From: Terriglobia bacterium
Lineage (GTDB): Bacteria > Acidobacteriota > Terriglobia > Bryobacterales > Bryobacteraceae
Reading direction: 5' to 3'
Assembly: GCA_020073345.1 (NCBI GenBank)
Contig: JAIQFI010000002.1
Coordinates: forward strand, 62,001-126,000
Length of the DNA stretch: 64,000 bases
Shown here: positions 51,545 through 60,334 of the stretch, in pieces
How positions within the stretch are numbered: position 1 is the stretch's first letter
How the letters are laid out: the number at the start of each line of letters is the position of its first letter
Notes under the pieces: model-generated
The model's database searches: none
The model's input: the letters and a program-made list of their open reading frames with translations, nothing else
What the model was told of the DNA's origin: nothing
Position numbers and translations under genes: made by a program

Positions 51545-52769
51545 CGAGCTTCTCTATATCCGCGATTTCGCGCGGCAGGGCCGCGCTCAGAACTTTCGCG
51601 CCATCCTGAGTCACTACGACGATATCCTCGATGCGGATGCCGATGTTCTCTTCAGGAATATAGATACCCGGCTCGATGGTGATGACCGTGCCGGCTTTGA
51701 GCGGAGCCGACGGATCGCCGGGATCGTGAACATCCAGGCCCACGTAGTGCCCCAGGCCATGCACGAAATACTTGCCGAGTGGCTGGCCGTGCAAATCGTG
51801 GCTGTGGGTGTTGATGTAGTCGTAGGCGATCTGGTGCAAAGACGGCCCGTCAGCGCGCAAACGCATGCCAGGACGGATCGCGGCGATGGCGGCTTTTTGC
51901 GCGCCCAGTACGATCTCGTAGAGTTCGCGCTGGCGAGGGGTGAACTTGCCCCCGGCGGGAACCGTTCGCGTTATATCGGTGGCGTAATCCGAGCACTCCG
52001 CGCCCACGTCGGCCACGACGGACTCGCCGGAATCGAGACGCCGATGATTCGCCGCGTAATGCAGGATCACGCTGTTCGGCCCGCTTCCCACGATGGGGGC
52101 GTACGCGTTCCGCTCGCAGCCCCGCTCGAAGTACGCATTCGTCATGATGGCGGCGATCTCGTATTCCCAGACGCCCGGACGAGTCTTCTTCCACCCCGCC
52201 AGATGCGCGGCGACCGTTGCATCGGTCGCCTTCGCGATCAGCTCGATCTCGGCGGGTGATTTCACCATGCGCAGGCGCGCGATTACCTGAGCCGCGTCCG
52301 CCTCGTCGTGGAATACCGCCAGCGATTTCAGTTTCTGGCCGCGCACATCACCGGGGATCGTGTAAACCCGCCGCGCCGTCTCGATCACGCCCAGAAACGC
52401 GGATTGCAGCGCTGTCTTCGGCATCACACGGTCGAATCCCGCTAGCTTCGGCGCGTCCGGATCGCTAGGGTCGAGTCTGCGGCCGGTGTACAGCTCCATT
52501 CGCAAATCGCGCGCGGGGAGAAATAGGATCTCAGTCTGCTGTGTCAGCAGCATGACCGCGCCCGGCTCGCGCCAGCCCGACAGATAGAGAAAGTTCGATT
52601 CCTGGAAGAAGCTGGTGTGCAGGTCGTCGGGATCCTCCGCGCCGAACAGCACCATGACGCCGTCCAGAGATCTGCGAAGCTCGGCGCGGCGTTCCTGATA
52701 TTCGCGAGGCGCGATACCGGCAGCCGTCAAACCGGCCGCGGATATGGCCAAAACCAACATCAGCCGCAT
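51534..52769 (-). CDS. Secreted Xaa-Pro aminopeptidase (M24B)
   Basis: A 411-residue aminopeptidase P with a signal peptide (1-17). The creatinase-like N-domain covers about 22-170. The catalytic domain carries metal ligands in VVADVGAECSDYATDITRT (two Asp), HGLGHYVGLDVHD (His), TIEPGIYI (Glu) and IRIEDIVVV (Glu). It cleaves N-terminal residues before proline in periplasmic peptides. It sits in the middle of the efflux operon, 9 bases after tolC, and overlaps the kinase gene, so it shares the transcript. Why a peptidase is there is unclear. Confidence 0.9.
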   Translation of the reverse strand: MRLMLVLAISAAGLTAAGIAPREYQERRAELRRSLDGVMVLFGAEDPDDLHTSFFQESNFLYLSGWREPGAVMLLTQQTEILFLPARDLRMELYTGRRLDPSDPDAPKLAGFDRVMPKTALQSAFLGVIETARRVYTIPGDVRGQKLKSLAVFHDEADAAQVIARLRMVKSPAEIELIAKATDATVAAHLAGWKKTRPGVWEYEIAAIMTNAYFERGCERNAYAPIVGSGPNSVILHYAANHRRLDSGESVVADVGAECSDYATDITRTVPAGGKFTPRQRELYEIVLGAQKAAIAAIRPGMRLRADGPSLHQIAYDYINTHSHDLHGQPLGKYFVHGLGHYVGLDVHDPGDPSAPLKAGTVITIEPGIYIPEENIGIRIEDIVVVTQDGAKVLSAALPREIADIEKLVGK

Positions 52770-52778
52770 GTTTAGAGT

Positions 52779-54512
52779 TTAGCGAAGCTGGATATTGTGG
52801 GTCTGGAGGATGGTACCGGTGGCCAGCTCGAAGGTCGCGATGGCCTTACCCAAATCCGACTCGGCCCGCCGCTCCTGGCTGCGCGCAGTGATCATGTCGG
52901 TCTGCCGCTGCTGCACTAGAAACAGAGTCGAGGTGCCGGCGCGGAACTGGCGCTGCTCGCTTTGATACTGCTCCTCGGCCGATTCGCGCGCCACGCGCGA
53001 CGATTCCAGCCGCGCTTTCGCCGATTCCACCGATTGCATGGCATTGCGAACGCTCGCCTCGATCGACTGTTCCGTCTGCTGCCGCTGATTGCGGATGCGG
53101 CGGGTCTCGGCCAGCGAGTTGTTCAGATTGGCCTCGGCGGTGCGATTGCGGAGCGGAAGCGACAGCCGCAGCTGGACCTGCGTGGTTGGGAAACTGCCAT
53201 TGAAAACGTTGCTGAGCGACTGCCCGTAGCCTCCCACCAGCAGCGGGGGCAGGCCGCCGCCAGTTCCGCCGCCTGTGGCCGGCAGCGGCTGCAACCCCGC
53301 CAGCAAGGAGAGTTCGTTAATCCGATCGCTCAGATTGACCAGGCCAGCCGTGAACGGATTCGGTCCCAACGGAAGCTGTAGTCCAGCCAGCCCAGCGTTG
53401 GTGTGCGTAGCGATGAGGTCCACTTGAGGCTTGGTCTGTTCACGGTAGAACCGGTTGTCGGTTTCGTTGATCTCGCCGGAGATCTGCACTTGGGCGAGTT
53501 CAGGCCGATTGGCGAGGCCTTCTCGCACCGCATCCTGCAAGGGCGTAACTGGCGGCGACACATTGACCGGCGTAATCGGAATCAGCCCGCTCGACCAGGT
53601 GGGATCCGTGCGATCCGGCAGGATCAGCGTCTTCAGGGCGTTCTCGGCGGCGGTCAAAGCCTCCTGCGCGCTGTAGGCGTTCACTTCGAAGGTCGCGAGC
53701 TGCCGCTGCGCCGCGACGACGTCGATGGGCGCCAGTAGCCCCTGCTCCTGTTGCCGGCGATTACTTTCGTCCTGCTCGCGGCCGATCCTTACCGCGTCCA
53801 GTTGCACGGTCAGATTGCCATAGGCGAAGGCCAGGTCCCAATATGCCTGCTCGGTCTGCGTGACGATCTGCATCACCCGCTGGCGAAACTGTTCGTCGGT
53901 AAGCGACAGATTTTTCTTGGCGACTGCCAGGCGGTGACGGTTATCGTCGTAGCGCAGGTTGCGCCACAGCGGCTGGGTGAATGAGAAATTCAAGGAAGTG
54001 GGATATTGCGGGTTGAGCTGCGTGAAGGTGTTGTTGCTGGAGGTTCGCGATGACGACAAATCCAGCTGATAGCTGTTGCCGAGCCACGGCAGGCTCCCCG
54101 AGAATTGAGGATCGGCGATACCGTTGCGGCTGGTGACTGCGCCAGTGGCCGATCCGCCCAGCGTGGAGGCGACCGGCGTGACCGTTTTCTGGAACGACGT
54201 GGCGCCCCCAATCCTCGGATCAAAGTAACCCTGGGCGCCAGAAACGCTATTGACCGCTTTGTCGCGATCGATGCGGGATCCGTCGATATCTTTGTTATTG
54301 GCCAGGGCCATTGCCAGTGCGTTTTCGAGCGTCAGCTCCGTGTCGGTGATTACGCCGATACGCGGCGGCAGCACGAATGGCCGGACGGGAGGAACGCGCG
54401 TGACTGCCTGATCGGGTTCAGCTTGCTGCTGCCGATCGGGCTGAGGCCCACGCTGCTGTCCGCGGACGATGAGGGAAGCCAGGAAACACAGGAATAACAG
54501 CTGCCGGACCAT
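52779..54512 (-). CDS. TolC-family outer-membrane efflux protein
   Basis: A 577-residue protein with a signal peptide (1-18) and two helical-barrel repeats typical of TolC/OprM (LTLENALAMALANNKDI; SLTDEQFRQRVMQIVTQTEQAYWDLAFAYGNL; SVESAKARLESSRVARESAEEQYQSE). A Pro/Gln-rich linker follows the signal. A Gly-rich insert (about 405-420) lies in the middle. It forms the outer-membrane channel for the RND pump encoded upstream, overlapping its stop by 1 bp. Confidence 0.92.
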   Translation of the reverse strand: MVRQLLFLCFLASLIVRGQQRGPQPDRQQQAEPDQAVTRVPPVRPFVLPPRIGVITDTELTLENALAMALANNKDIDGSRIDRDKAVNSVSGAQGYFDPRIGGATSFQKTVTPVASTLGGSATGAVTSRNGIADPQFSGSLPWLGNSYQLDLSSSRTSSNNTFTQLNPQYPTSLNFSFTQPLWRNLRYDDNRHRLAVAKKNLSLTDEQFRQRVMQIVTQTEQAYWDLAFAYGNLTVQLDAVRIGREQDESNRRQQEQGLLAPIDVVAAQRQLATFEVNAYSAQEALTAAENALKTLILPDRTDPTWSSGLIPITPVNVSPPVTPLQDAVREGLANRPELAQVQISGEINETDNRFYREQTKPQVDLIATHTNAGLAGLQLPLGPNPFTAGLVNLSDRINELSLLAGLQPLPATGGGTGGGLPPLLVGGYGQSLSNVFNGSFPTTQVQLRLSLPLRNRTAEANLNNSLAETRRIRNQRQQTEQSIEASVRNAMQSVESAKARLESSRVARESAEEQYQSEQRQFRAGTSTLFLVQQRQTDMITARSQERRAESDLGKAIATFELATGTILQTHNIQLR

Positions 54513-57500
54513 TAAGCCTCGCCACCTTTTCTGTGAACCACGGCCCTGACGCCGGCACCGGCCTGTTGCAGCACGCCAGCGACGCTTCCCATCTTGCGGC
54601 TGAGCGCGCGCGCGAGCCGCGACTGCTTAGCGTCCTCAAACAGCGAATAGAACACCGGGACCGCCAGCAGGGTCAGCAGCAGGCACAGGGACTGGCCGCC
54701 CACCACCAGCACTCCGATCGACCGGTTGCTGGCTGATCCCACCTTGTCCGAGATCACTACCGGAAGCATCCCGGCCACCAGCGCCATGGTAGTCATCAGA
54801 ATCGGCCTCAGGCGGTCGCGATTGGCCTGCATGATCGCGGGATAAAGATCCATACCCGAAGCGCGCAAACTGTTGGTGTGGGCGATCTGCAGAATCGCGT
54901 TCTTCTTCACGATGCCGAACAGCAGCAGGAACCCCAGGCCCGAAAAAACGTTAATCGTCTGCCCCGCGATCAGCAGCGAAAGGATCCCAAAGGGCACCGC
55001 TAGGGGCAGGGTCAGCAGAATCGTGAACGGATGCAGAAAAGACTCGAACTGTGCCGCCAGTACCATGTACATGAAGATGAGTGTCAGCGACACCGCCACG
55101 ACGAAGTAATACGCCGTGCGGGCCAGCTCTTTGCTCTGGCCAACCTCCACGCCTGCGTATCCCGAATCCATGTTCAGATCCGCAGTGAACTGGTTCAGCT
55201 TGGCCAGCACGTCGGCCTGAGACCCGCCCGGCAATAGGTTGCAGCTGATGGTTACCTGGCGCTGCCGGTTGAGACGGTCGATGCTCGAAGGGGCGGTTCC
55301 CGTCTTGATGCGAACCACTTGATCCAGGCTGACTGGACCGGCTTTGCTCGAAGAGACTGCCAGCAGGGTGAGCGCGTTGGTGCTGGTACGGAACTCCTGC
55401 GCGGCACGCAGCCGGACATCGTACTGCTCGCCGCCCGAAGGAAAGCTGGAGACGACCTGTCCGGCGATCATGGTGTTCAAAGCCGTGGCGATATCCGACA
55501 CCCGGACACCCAGATCGGCCGCGCGCTGCCGGTCGATTTCGACGCGCAGCTCGGGCTTGCCGTAGACCAGCGACGTGTCCGCGTCGACCACGTTGGGCAC
55601 AGTCTTGAGCCGGGCGAGCAATTGCTGCGAGTATTGCGAGAGCTTGTCGAGATCCGGACCACTGATGGCGTACTGGACGTCGGCGCTCCCGCTCCAGCTT
55701 TGCACGCCCACGCTGGTGCGCAAATCGGATGGATAATTCTTGAAGACGTCGCGCGTCTTGATCATCATCTCTTGTTGGGACTCGCGGCGCTGGTCCTTGG
55801 GAGTCAGTTTGACGTAAATGGAGCCGGAATTGGCGGCGCGAGCGGTGCCGCCACCCACGGTGGTCAGCGTCGCTAACACGTTCGGCATAGCGCGGATGTC
55901 GCGGGCGATCCGTTCCATCACATTCGTGGTGGCCGCCAGTGAGGTTCCTTCCGCCGTGCGGATGGAGACCAGGTATTCGGATCGGTCGTCCACCGGCGTG
56001 AAACTCTTTCCGACCACCTTGAACAACGGCACGACGCTGAAGATCACCAGCACGCTGATCGTGACCATGGTCTTGCGGTGCGCCATCGCCCAGGTCAGGG
56101 ACCTGGTGTAAAAGCGGTCCAGGACCCGGAACAGAGCCGAATCCTTGGAGGCCTGTTTGTGATCGCCGGGAGCCTTGGGAGCCTTCAGGAAGCGGGAACT
56201 CAGCATCGGCGTCAGAGTGAACGAAACCAGCAGGGAGACCGCGATCGCAAAGGACGCCGTCATTCCGAAAGATGACATGAAACGTCCTACGATTCCGCCC
56301 ATGAATCCGATGGGCAGAAACACCGCCAGCAGGGACAACGTGGTGGCCATCACCGCCATGCCGATCTCTTTGGTTCCTTCCACGGCCGCCAGCATCGGGC
56401 TCATGCCCTTTTCTTCGATGAAGCGGTAGATGTTTTCGAGCACGATGATGGCGTCGTCGATCACGATGCCGACCATCAGCGTCAGCGCAAGCATGCTGAT
56501 CTGGTTCAGCGTGAAATTCATGGCCGACATCATTGTGAACGTTGAAATGATGGAAACCGGAATCGCCACCGCCGCGATCAGAGTGGTCCGGATGTTGGCG
56601 AGGAACAGGAAAATGACGGCCGCGGCCAGAAGACTCCCTTCAATCAGGTGGGACTGGATGGCGTCGATGGCGGCTTTGATGAAAATCGCCTGGTCGTTTA
56701 CGATCTCAATGTGGATGTCCTTGGGGAGCGTTTGCTGCAGCTCCTTCAGCCGGTCCTTGACTAGTTGCGCCGTGGCCACCGCATTGGTTCCGGATTGTTT
56801 CGAGACGATCAAGGTCACCGACGGATCGCCGTTCATCCGCGAGGAGGTGGTGGCTTCCTCCTGGCTGTCTTCGGCATGACCGATGTCGCGCAGCTTTACC
56901 GGATAGGGCCCGCGTGTCGCCACCGCGATTTCGTTGAACTGCGCCGGATCCGCCAGGCGGCCCAGGGTCCGCACCGTAAGCTCGTTGGCGCCCTGAGTGA
57001 CGCTGCCGGCCGGTAATTCCAGGTTCTGCTGCCGCAGGGCGTTGGCGACGTCGGTGATCGAAAGCCCGTAGGCCCGCATCCTCTCCGGATCCACCCACAC
57101 GCGAATCTCGCGCTTCAGACCGCCCACCAGGCGGATCTCGCCGACGCCCTTGACGTTCTCCAGGCGCTGCTTGATCTGCTTGTCGGCGAGCTCGGTAACT
57201 TCGCGCAGCGGCCGCGTGCCGGAAACCACCAGCTGCATGATGGGCGTCGCGTCCGGATCGAACTTCTGAATCACGGGGGCTTCGGCCGTTTCCGGCAGAT
57301 CGGGCAGAGTGGTGGCGACCTTATCGCGAATTTCCTGGGCCCCGACGTCGCCGTTCTTATCCAGCGAAAAGCTGACGACCACGGTGGAAAGCCCCTGGAC
57401 CGAGGTAGAGCGGACGTCATCGATATCGCTGATCGTATTGACCGCGTCTTCGATGCGCTTGGTGATATCGGTTTCGATTTCTTCGGCGGTGGCTCCTGGA

Positions 57501-57655
57501 TTGACTACCGTGATGGACACTGTGGGCACGTCCACCTTGGGCGTCAGATCCACGCCTAGCGAGAAGTAGGAGAAGCCTCCCACCACCACCAGGGCGAGAA
57601 TCAGCATGGTCGCGAAGACCGGCCGCCGTACGCACAATGCTGCGAGTTTATGCAT
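54512..57655 (-). CDS. RND multidrug efflux pump (HAE1-type)
   Basis: A 1047-residue inner-membrane transporter with about 12 helices and two large periplasmic domains. The TM4 proton-relay pair lies in GIVIDDAIIVLENI. The N-terminus RRPVFATMLILALVVVGGFSYF is typical of AcrB-like pumps. It works with the adaptor and TolC genes on either side (3-base and 1-base spacing). The drug or compound exported cannot be deduced. Confidence 0.93.
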   Translation of the reverse strand: MHKLAALCVRRPVFATMLILALVVVGGFSYFSLGVDLTPKVDVPTVSITVVNPGATAEEIETDITKRIEDAVNTISDIDDVRSTSVQGLSTVVVSFSLDKNGDVGAQEIRDKVATTLPDLPETAEAPVIQKFDPDATPIMQLVVSGTRPLREVTELADKQIKQRLENVKGVGEIRLVGGLKREIRVWVDPERMRAYGLSITDVANALRQQNLELPAGSVTQGANELTVRTLGRLADPAQFNEIAVATRGPYPVKLRDIGHAEDSQEEATTSSRMNGDPSVTLIVSKQSGTNAVATAQLVKDRLKELQQTLPKDIHIEIVNDQAIFIKAAIDAIQSHLIEGSLLAAAVIFLFLANIRTTLIAAVAIPVSIISTFTMMSAMNFTLNQISMLALTLMVGIVIDDAIIVLENIYRFIEEKGMSPMLAAVEGTKEIGMAVMATTLSLLAVFLPIGFMGGIVGRFMSSFGMTASFAIAVSLLVSFTLTPMLSSRFLKAPKAPGDHKQASKDSALFRVLDRFYTRSLTWAMAHRKTMVTISVLVIFSVVPLFKVVGKSFTPVDDRSEYLVSIRTAEGTSLAATTNVMERIARDIRAMPNVLATLTTVGGGTARAANSGSIYVKLTPKDQRRESQQEMMIKTRDVFKNYPSDLRTSVGVQSWSGSADVQYAISGPDLDKLSQYSQQLLARLKTVPNVVDADTSLVYGKPELRVEIDRQRAADLGVRVSDIATALNTMIAGQVVSSFPSGGEQYDVRLRAAQEFRTSTNALTLLAVSSSKAGPVSLDQVVRIKTGTAPSSIDRLNRQRQVTISCNLLPGGSQADVLAKLNQFTADLNMDSGYAGVEVGQSKELARTAYYFVVAVSLTLIFMYMVLAAQFESFLHPFTILLTLPLAVPFGILSLLIAGQTINVFSGLGFLLLFGIVKKNAILQIAHTNSLRASGMDLYPAIMQANRDRLRPILMTTMALVAGMLPVVISDKVGSASNRSIGVLVVGGQSLCLLLTLLAVPVFYSLFEDAKQSRLARALSRKMGSVAGVLQQAGAGVRAVVHRKGGEA

Positions 57656-57658
57656 GTT

Positions 57659-58966
57659 TCAGGCTCCTGTGGCCGATGCTCCAGCCATCCTCACGGACTG
57701 GCCGTCGTACAAATCCTGCAAGTGATCGGTGGCTAGAACGGCGTCGGCCGGTATGCCCGTCAGAATCCGCACCAGGTCGCCGTCCCGCTCTCCCACTTGC
57801 ACCACCGCCAGGCGCGCCTTGCCATCGCGGATCAGGAACACCTGCGACGAATTGGTGGTGGCATCAGTGATCAATGCGCTGGACGGAATAAAGATGCCTT
57901 GCGTACTCCCGGGCAGCACGATCCGCGCCGTGGCGAACATGCCGGGCCGCAGGGCCACATCGCCGTTGGCGAAGGTGACTTCCACTACAAATGTGCGCGA
58001 ATTCGGATCGACGGCCGGATTGATAGCGGTAACCTTGCCGTCAAATACTCGTCCCGCGTAACCTGTGACGCTCGCGCCCACGCTCAGTCCGCGTTTCATT
58101 TGCTGCGCGTACAGCTCCGGCACCTGCAGCTCGAGCTTGATGGGCGTCACCCGCAAAATCGTTGCGATCTTGGAGCTGGTGGAAACATATTCGCCCGGCG
58201 TGACCGCGCGCGCGCTGACGTAACCGGCGAACGGCGCGCGAACCTGGGTATCGGACAGAACTTTCTCGGCCATGGCCAGCTGTGCGCGCGTGCCAAGCTG
58301 ACCGGCTTCCTGGGTCGCGACGCCCTGATAGTTTTGACGAGCCGCGTTGAGGGCGGCTTCATACTGTTGCCGGCTCGCGTTTACCTGCGCATCGGCGGTT
58401 TCCACCTGGGTGTGGGCTTTATCGTAGGCGCTGCGCGAAACGTCGCCGCTGTTCACCAGGTTTTCGTAACGCTTGGAGTCAGCCTGAGCCAGTTTCTGTT
58501 GCGCCACCGCCGACTCATAGGCGGCTTTCGCGGAAAGCACCTCGGGAACCGTGCTCGGATCGAACGCCTGGTTCTGTCCCAGGCCGATCTTGGATTGTGC
58601 CTGGCGCACCGAAGCCTCGGCCTGCTGCTGCGCGGCGCGAGCTTGGTCCAGCCGCAGCTGGGCGTCGCGGGCATCTAGTTTGGCGATGACCTGGCCTTGC
58701 TGCACGAAGTCGCCGACATCCACCAGCGTAGCGACAATAATGCCGGCCTCGTTGGGGGCGACGTCCGAGGAATCGTGCGCCACGAAGCTTCCAGTGGCCT
58801 GCACGGTGGCGGATACTTCCTTGGTGAGGGCGCGGATCGTGGCGACGGTAGGCGTCTGGACCGCAGCCTTTCCCTCGGCCGGGGCGTTGGAGGCGTTGGT
58901 TCCCGAGCGTTGGCAGCCGGCCAGGCCGGCAGCCACTAAGACAATCGAGAATACTTTAGATTTCAT
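57659..58966 (-). CDS. RND efflux periplasmic adaptor (lipoprotein)
   Basis: A 435-residue membrane-fusion protein. Cys18 in the LAGC lipobox indicates a lipid anchor. It has a lipoyl half (FVAHDSSDVAPNEAGIIVATLVDVGD), a long coiled-coil hairpin (about 100-240, rich in Ala/Gln) and a beta-barrel part (VRAPFAGYVSARAVTPGEYV and following). It links the pump to TolC. It lies 5 bases after the TetR gene and 3 before the pump. Confidence 0.93.
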   Translation of the reverse strand: MKSKVFSIVLVAAGLAGCQRSGTNASNAPAEGKAAVQTPTVATIRALTKEVSATVQATGSFVAHDSSDVAPNEAGIIVATLVDVGDFVQQGQVIAKLDARDAQLRLDQARAAQQQAEASVRQAQSKIGLGQNQAFDPSTVPEVLSAKAAYESAVAQQKLAQADSKRYENLVNSGDVSRSAYDKAHTQVETADAQVNASRQQYEAALNAARQNYQGVATQEAGQLGTRAQLAMAEKVLSDTQVRAPFAGYVSARAVTPGEYVSTSSKIATILRVTPIKLELQVPELYAQQMKRGLSVGASVTGYAGRVFDGKVTAINPAVDPNSRTFVVEVTFANGDVALRPGMFATARIVLPGSTQGIFIPSSALITDATTNSSQVFLIRDGKARLAVVQVGERDGDLVRILTGIPADAVLATDHLQDLYDGQSVRMAGASATGA

Positions 58967-58971
58967 GGGTC

Positions 58972-59670
58972 CTACGCTTTTCGCTTGCTCGTCTTTTTAG
59001 AAGTTTCTTTGTTTGGATGCAGGGCAGCCAGCAAAAGCTTCGCGAATTCCTCGGCGATTTCTTTTTCGGGACGCGAAATGGTCTTCATGCCGTAAATGTG
59101 TTTACTGGTGGCGTATTGCAGCGCGGGCGAGGCCAGCAGCATCACCAGTGCGTCTGGATCGCCTTTCCGGAAGGCGCCTTCGCGTTGCCGCAGCACCACA
59201 TAGTCGCGCAGGAATTCGAGCATCTGTGAACCCATCCGCTCATGAAAGATGCCCGGCAGCGAATGGCCTTCCAGGGCGGCGTAAAGCATCAGGCGATGGA
59301 ACGCGGTGTCCTCGCGAAACGATTTCAAAATCTGGGCCAGCAGGCAACGGATGAAGCCCAGGTCATCGCGGCGTTTGGCCATAGCCTGCATCTCGGCCAG
59401 CCACTCGTCGTTACCGGCCGCGGCTTCGTGAGTGTCCAGAATGGCGTGATACAGGTCTTCCTTGGTGGCGAAATGGCGGAACAGGATCGCCTCGCTCACG
59501 CCGCAGGCCGCCGCGATGTCCTTGGTGCGCGTTCCGCTAAAGCCGTGCTTCGAGAACAAGGCGATGGCATGGCTCAGCAGCTGACGGCGCCGGTCGTCGG
59601 AAGACAGGCGAGCCCGGGGCGCCGGAGGCGCAAGGGGGGCCAGCACGGGAACTGCAGGGGGAGTATTCAC
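58972..59670 (-). CDS. TetR/AcrR-family repressor of the efflux operon
   Basis: A 232-residue regulator. Residues 24-70 hold the TetR helix-turn-helix (RRRQLLSHAIALFSKHG, TKDIAAACGVSEAILFRHFATKEDLY); the rest is a ligand-binding helical core. The start is GTG 59670 with no Shine-Dalgarno; the short mRNA leader implied by the promoter fits leaderless-like initiation. It likely represses its own operon by binding the palindrome at 59671-59686. The inducer is unknown. The N-terminal Pro/Ala-rich 20 residues are unusual. Confidence 0.92.
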   Translation of the reverse strand: MNTPPAVPVLAPLAPPAPRARLSSDDRRRQLLSHAIALFSKHGFSGTRTKDIAAACGVSEAILFRHFATKEDLYHAILDTHEAAAGNDEWLAEMQAMAKRRDDLGFIRCLLAQILKSFREDTAFHRLMLYAALEGHSLPGIFHERMGSQMLEFLRDYVVLRQREGAFRKGDPDALVMLLASPALQYATSKHIYGMKTISRPEKEIAEEFAKLLLAALHPNKETSKKTSKRKA

Positions 59671-59686
59671 AAGTAAGTACTCACTT
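59671..59686. promoter_or_regulatory. Likely TetR operator palindrome
   Basis: AAGTAAGTACTCACTT is a near-perfect palindrome (7 of 8 bases per arm) centred on AGTACT. It touches the GTG start and covers the likely transcription start of the efflux operon, so a bound dimer would block initiation. The position and symmetry are typical of TetR-family operators. Confidence 0.65.
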
Positions 59687-59687
59687 A

Positions 59688-59716
59688 ATTATACAGAGGG
59701 GTCCTGGAGCCGTCAA
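59688..59716 (-). promoter_or_regulatory. Sigma-70 promoter of the efflux/TCS operon
   Basis: Minus strand: TTGACG (59711-59716) as -35, then 17 bases, then TATAAT (59688-59693) as -10. Five of six and six of six bases match the consensus, with ideal spacing. The start of transcription falls inside the operator, giving a leader of about 15 bases. Confidence 0.75.
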
Positions 59717-59821
59717 CCGACCCACAATCTCTAAATCGCAGTATCCCCGCAAAAAGTTACATTCGACAGAGCCGTTCGGCAAAGTGCGTCCCAGAACCGG
59801 TCAGTAGCGACAGAATCGTTC
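59717..59821. other. Gap between the efflux promoter and lspA
   Basis: About 105 bases after the lspA stop and before the efflux promoter. No gene, repeat or clear terminator hairpin is seen. Confidence 0.4.
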
Positions 59822-60334
59822 CTACGAACTGTGCTCGGTCTGGTGCTGATGGCGCGTCAGCCACAGATCGATCAGCAACAGCACGGCCCCGACGCTGATC
59901 GCGGAATCGGCCGCATTGAACGACGGAAACTCGTACGACCCAAAGAAAACCTGGAGGAAATCCGTCACCGTCCCGCGGAACATCCGGTCCCAGACATTGC
60001 CGAAAGCGCCGCCGAACACCAGCGCGAGCCCCACGGAAACCAGTCCGGGTGTCTGCATGGCCGTGGCGCCGCGGGGCCGCCACAGCATCACGCCGATGAT
60101 GGACATCACCACCAGCGAGACCGCGACCAGCAACATGCTGCTCCACGCGCTCGGGGAATCCGCGAAAATCCCAAAGGCCGCTCCCGGATTCTCGGTGTGC
60201 ACGATGTTGAAAGACCGGCCGATCACAGGTGTAACATCCCAAGCCGTGTACTCCGAGCGGATGTACAACTTCGAAATCCGGTCGACGACGATCACCGCCG
60301 CGGAAATCGCGGCCGTGCGTAATCGCGGGTTCAT
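59822..60334 (-). CDS. lspA: Lipoprotein signal peptidase (signal peptidase II)
   Basis: A 170-residue inner-membrane aspartyl peptidase that removes signal peptides from prolipoproteins. Four membrane helices are predicted. The catalytic Asp residues lie in FGNVWDR and FNAADSAI, and NPGAAFG is the conserved early motif. It would process the lipoprotein adaptor of the neighbouring efflux operon among others. Its ATG overlaps the ileS stop by 4 bp, the common ileS-lspA arrangement. Confidence 0.94.
   Translation of the reverse strand: MNPRLRTAAISAAVIVVDRISKLYIRSEYTAWDVTPVIGRSFNIVHTENPGAAFGIFADSPSAWSSMLLVAVSLVVMSIIGVMLWRPRGATAMQTPGLVSVGLALVFGGAFGNVWDRMFRGTVTDFLQVFFGSYEFPSFNAADSAISVGAVLLLIDLWLTRHQHQTEHSS

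Noticed and set aside
48421-59716. Sigma-54 (-24/-12) promoter for the response regulator
   Set aside because: I looked for TGGCAC-N5-TTGC-like strings in the intergenic gaps and saw none.
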